A stretch of DNA of 64,000 nucleotides from positions 62,001 to 126,000 of the forward strand of contig JAECUM010001774.1 of the NCBI GenBank assembly GCA_016617855.1, written 5' to 3'. A program made the translations under genes and the position numbers. The notes beneath the pieces are model-generated. The model saw only the letters and a list, made by a program, of their open reading frames with translations. It was not told the DNA's origin and searched no databases. Shown in pieces: positions 61,239-64,000 of this stretch. The stretch is from Megalonaias nervosa. Lineage: Eukaryota > Mollusca > Bivalvia > Unionida > Unionidae. Each line of letters starts with the position of its first letter. Position 1 is the stretch's first letter.

Positions 61239-62095
61239 TGTCATAATTGCATCACCAATTGATGAACTAATAAAAATCTTAAAAAAGAATTCATTATTAT
61301 CGTATCGAAAAATAATACTGCTATTGTATTTCTTAGAAAACGTTGATCTTCTTGTTCCATCTGCAACAAACTTTACCAGCGCAGAATTAATGCCGAAGTA
61401 TCTTGCCGCAGAATTAATTGATTTAAACTTTTATTCGCTTGTTTCGAGATTAAACGAAATAGCAGGTTTAACCTTACTAAAATGATGATTACCTGCTTTA
61501 CCTTTTTTAACATTTTCTTGGGTAAGCAGCTCAATATCCAATCGATTATCCGTCTTGATGTTGTTGATATGATTAATCACAAGCCTAGGTGGAACTGATT
61601 TATTAAAAACTTCAAACACAAACCTGTGACAATAATAATATACAAAATCTGTTTGTGTTCCTATAACAGTTACCATAAGATATCCCGTGCTTTGTAATCT
61701 ATCCAATACTTTTTTCGTTTTTCTGTTTCGAATAATTCCTTTGTCGGAGGCTTCGTAAAGATCAAATACCGGATGTGTTTGATATTCGTCTTGCAAGACT
61801 AGTTTGCTATGTTATCATCAGCAACTGCACCATTAACATGATACACTCGCTGCCGTTCCGGAATATATCCACAAAACAACGAGTAGATAAAATCTTTCCT
61901 GAACATTTCTGTTCGCGTTGTATCTCCTTCCGATTTCTCGCTAACCTTATAACCCGCTGGAGTTCCTTTATCAAACGGTTTTCCCTATTTTATGTGTATC
62001 ACTGATCCTAACATATTTCCCGCGTACAAGCTGCATTTGGGGTGGATGTAATAATACTCTTGCTCGTTTGTTCTTAATATTAAATTTTGTGTCAT
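61200..62095 (-). pseudogene. HNH/NUMOD homing-endonuclease-like protein
   Basis: The start is ATG at 62093-62095. The first repeat carries YIHPKCSLYAGNMLGSVIHI, then TAG near 61986, then YIPERQRVYHVNGAVADDNI. After a shift near 61800 the second repeat has FDLYEASDKGIIRNRKTKKV (a NUMOD4-like start) and the HNH core: YYYCHRFVFEVFNKS, then VINHINNIKTDNRLDIELLT with the His-Asn pairs. A C-terminal stretch with in-frame TAA (61431-61433) reads KFKSINSAARYFGINSALVK and FRYDN, typical of a NUMOD1 DNA-binding module. The architecture is thus (NUMOD4-HNH)x2-NUMOD1, as in phage and giant-virus endonucleases. The two repeats differ strongly. The first has HVNG in place of HIN, so its activity is doubtful. 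Confidence 0.78.
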
Positions 62096-62175
62096 TATAC
62101 AATCAGCAATTCTAATGTCTAATTGTACTTATTTTTACAACGCAATTAGACAATTGTCAAACATAATATAATACA

Positions 62176-62532
62176 ATGTTAAAGTTACGTGATATTGCTA
62201 AAAGGAGCCTTATAGGAGAACCAACAAAAATAGCTACCGCTTTCGCAGGATTTGACAATAGCTATAGATTTGATAAATTACCTGTAGTTGACAACCTTAC
62301 CTCAACTAATCGTTTTTATCTGCTAGAACCAATTATAAAACGTGGGCTTGAAAAACATAAAGGTTTGAAGATGCTAGTACAGTACCACGTTATATTTTCA
62401 AAATTATATTTTTCTGGAGATGATCTTAACGACTACCCCAACGAATTGCAGATCCATTCATTGGTGCAAAATCCAAGCGTGTTTTACCAGTGTTACGTAT
62501 ATGTAATTAAATTACTATTGTGTTGGTTTTAA
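62176..62532 (+). CDS. Right-most Polinton frame, possible start of a truncated PolB
   Basis: A 118-residue frame from ATG 62176: MLKLRDIAKRSLIGEPTKIA, later RGLEKHKGLKMLVQYHVIFS and DLNDYPNELQIHSLVQNPSV. The block GLEKHKGLKMLVQYHVIF is reminiscent of the N-terminal region of Polinton protein-primed PolB, where a 'K-x-x-G-x-K' strand is followed by an aliphatic strand. No exonuclease or polymerase motif (such as DTDS) is present, because the frame ends at 62532 close to the LTR. It may be a PolB N-terminus cut off by the end of the remnant, or an unrelated gene. Confidence 0.35.
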   Translation: MLKLRDIAKRSLIGEPTKIATAFAGFDNSYRFDKLPVVDNLTSTNRFYLLEPIIKRGLEKHKGLKMLVQYHVIFSKLYFSGDDLNDYPNELQIHSLVQNPSVFYQCYVYVIKLLLCWF

Positions 62533-62564
62533 ATTTCTTTTTATTTTATTTTTCTTTCATTACA

Positions 62565-63428
62565 TGTTATTGTAATGATTTTTTTTTTCCACTGGATTTG
62601 ACAATTTTTAAGAAAATCAGTTCAGTTCATTTTAGCCTGATTAAAATGCAATAGCGTTGCTATATTGTATTTTTGGCTGGCCCTGGTTCAAAATTTGGTA
62701 AACACAGAGTGAAAATCATTGGTCGTAATCAAGATCATTCTTGGCTTGCGTCAGCTCTGTTGTAAACGACCTTTTTTTAAATTCATTTCCAGTGTGGGAA
62801 TCATTAATTCTTAGCTAAGGCTATACTAGCCTACGTGATAATTGACATATTTTTTACTGCGCTGTTCGGACAGAGTGATCACGTGACCCATCACGCAGGT
62901 CTGAAATTGCGTTTTTAGTTGGGTTCAATTCTCATATTTCAGTGATTTTAGTCAGTTGTAAATCATACCTTCAGGCTGAAAGGTATTCCTGTTGTTGCCA
63001 TTTGAATTGAGTTTATTTTATTTAAAATAATTTATTCACCCTGGAAAATACTCTTCTTCATCGAAATTCTTGGACAAAGACATTTACTAAAAATTATTCG
63101 GCAGTCTAAAGCAGGAATTATATTCTTGGTGATTCAGCAAGGAACTGTTGACATATCAGCACAAAACTGGTAATAGAGGACGTCATCGCCTTCCATCTTG
63201 GAATTTCATCGAGTTTCGAAATTGGATTCAATTAGAACTGTTTAGTGATAGGACTTATATTTTTTAATTCTAAGATAAATTTTTGGATTAGATTCACAAA
63301 ACGTAAGTCCTTTTTCATATTTTTACCTTGTTTTCTAAGGAAATAAATTATTTTGTTAAATTTACAAAGCTTCTTGACTCAGTCTTTTCTCTTTTCTTAG
63401 TTACTTTTCTACGAGCCTACACGTAACA
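62565..63428 (+). mobile_element. 5' LTR of a Ty3/gypsy-like retrotransposon (864 bp)
   Basis: The ends are TGTTA (62565) and TAACA (63424-63428), a perfect 5-bp inverted terminus. A polyadenylation signal (aataaa within ggaaataaatta, about 63340) lies 88 bp before the 3' end. The primer-binding-like site and a gag frame follow. The second LTR lies outside the window. Placement directly after 62532 suggests insertion into or next to the Polinton remnant. Confidence 0.75.
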
Positions 63429-63436
63429 AAGAAAAT

Positions 63437-63455
63437 TGGGGTTCTCGTCCTTGGG
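63437..63455 (+). other. Primer-binding-site-like sequence
   Basis: tggggttctcgtccttggg lies 8 bp after the LTR end. The start TGG and the pattern ctcgtcc resemble a complement of a tRNA-Pro 3' end, with two or three differences. The exact tRNA cannot be fixed by eye. Confidence 0.55.
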
Positions 63456-63597
63456 ATATATGAATTTTGGCTAAAATATTTCAGCAAATTGTTTTTTGAA
63501 ATTTAAATTCACTTAGTTTTCAAAGTATTTTAAATCCCAAGTACTGTTTCATATTTTGTTTGAAATTTTAAGTGGAGTCAACAGGCTTTTTTTCGCA

Positions 63598-64000
63598 ATG
63601 TCATCAAAAGTGGAGACTTTCTTTCTATTCCTACTCAGGAGCAGTTGGATAGTTTGGAAAAAGATGAATTACTTAAACTTGCCACAAAATATGATCTTTC
63701 TGAGGCAAAATCTTCCTTAACAAAGCAAGAAATAAAAAATATTTTTATCCAGTATTTGGTAGAGAAGAATGTTTTGGATAAAAGTGTTCTGGCATCGGTC
63801 AGTAAGTCTGTATCAGACTCTGACATAATTGTAAAGGAATTAAAAAGGAAATACAACATGGAACTGGAGTTAAGAAACCTCGAGCTTCAAAAAGAGGAGA
63901 GAGAGAAACAAATGCAGTTGCAATTTGAAAAAGAGGAGAGAGAAAAACAAATGCACCTGCAAGTGGAAAAAGAAAAAGAGCAAATACATTTACAGAAAGA
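63598..64000 (+). pseudogene. Gag N-terminal part of the retrotransposon (runs off the window)
   Basis: The start is MSSKVETFF at 63598; a 1-nt shift near 63624 moves the frame to IPTQEQLDSLEKDELLKLAT. This is followed by a helical EIKNIFIQYLVEKNVLDKSV segment. From about 63840 the frame becomes a Glu/Lys/Gln-rich coiled coil (NMELELRNLELQKEEREKQM and repeats of it). This start-plus-coiled-coil layout is typical of Gag proteins in many animal Ty3/gypsy elements. The frame is open to the end of the window. Confidence 0.65.

Larger units (their letters stand above)
50230..62532. mobile_element. Decayed Polinton/Maverick (adintovirus-like) element
   Basis: One contiguous 12-kb block encodes the hallmark set of a Polinton: packaging ATPase, minor and major capsid proteins, adenovirus-type protease, DDE integrase with chromodomain-like tail, and small core-like proteins. 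It also carries a fibre-like gene and an HNH endonuclease. Genes at 50257-53342 run leftward and genes at 53433-60471 run rightward from a shared divergent start region (53343-53432). CpG and GC content are higher than in the flanking host DNA. Nearly all genes carry stops or frameshifts. No PolB could be confirmed. The left limit is approximate (50.08-50.26 kb). The right limit is set by the LTR at 62565. Confidence 0.9.

Noticed and set aside
61775..62005. 76-codon + strand frame
   Set aside because: Shadow of the reverse-strand HNH endonuclease.

Overview
The window is eukaryotic nuclear DNA. It is AT-rich, has long introns, is dense in simple repeats and transposable elements, and carries one spliced conserved metazoan gene. 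Two interspersed elements with tRNA-like heads and the mix of elements (DIRS-like, Tigger/pogo-like, Polinton-like, Ty3/gypsy-like) suggest a marine invertebrate. A mollusc, perhaps a bivalve, is my best inference, not a proof.

Region 1 (1 to about 28.4 kb): four coding exons of a lysocardiolipin/lysophosphatidic acyltransferase of the LCLAT1 (AGPAT family) type at 2981-3179, 14857-14969, 18473-18623 and 27904-28367, all on the + strand. Splice phases join exactly and no internal exon appears to be missing; the first exon(s) lie left of the window or were not recognised. The introns hold a LINE remnant (reverse strand, 4.7-5.4 kb), a possible 1.5-kb terminal-inverted-repeat element (6.0-7.6 kb), a nested duplication (9.5-12.4 kb), a decayed DIRS-like retroelement with RT, RNase H and tyrosine-recombinase remains (20.5-24.1 kb), a 318-bp foldback element, and a 1.66-kb minisatellite with a 29-bp unit.

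Region 2 (28.4-50.1 kb): no host gene recognised. It holds two tRNA-derived SINEs (one with a clean 12-bp target duplication) and a third in the same class, several minisatellites, a complete-ended but dead 3.0-kb Tigger/pogo-like transposon (38419-41422, TA target duplication), and a LINE remnant.

Region 3 (about 50.2-62.5 kb): a decayed Polinton/Maverick (adintovirus-like) element. The leftward block encodes four small unknown proteins and a phage-tail-fibre-like protein with a discoidin-like C-terminal domain. The rightward block encodes an FtsK/HerA-type packaging ATPase, the minor and major capsid proteins, core-like small basic/hydrophobic proteins, an adenovirus-type cysteine protease, a small Zn-ribbon protein, and a phospholipase A2-like domain joined to a DDE integrase with a chromodomain-like tail. 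Further right are short unknown genes and a leftward HNH/NUMOD-type endonuclease. Together these are the virion morphogenesis and integration functions of a virus-like transposon. Nearly every gene has in-frame stops or frameshifts, no convincing DNA polymerase B is present, and no right terminal inverted repeat is visible.

Region 4 (62.5-64.0 kb): a long terminal repeat (62565-63428), a primer-binding-site-like sequence and the start of a Ty3/gypsy-type gag. This element apparently inserted at or next to the right end of the Polinton remnant and runs out of the window.
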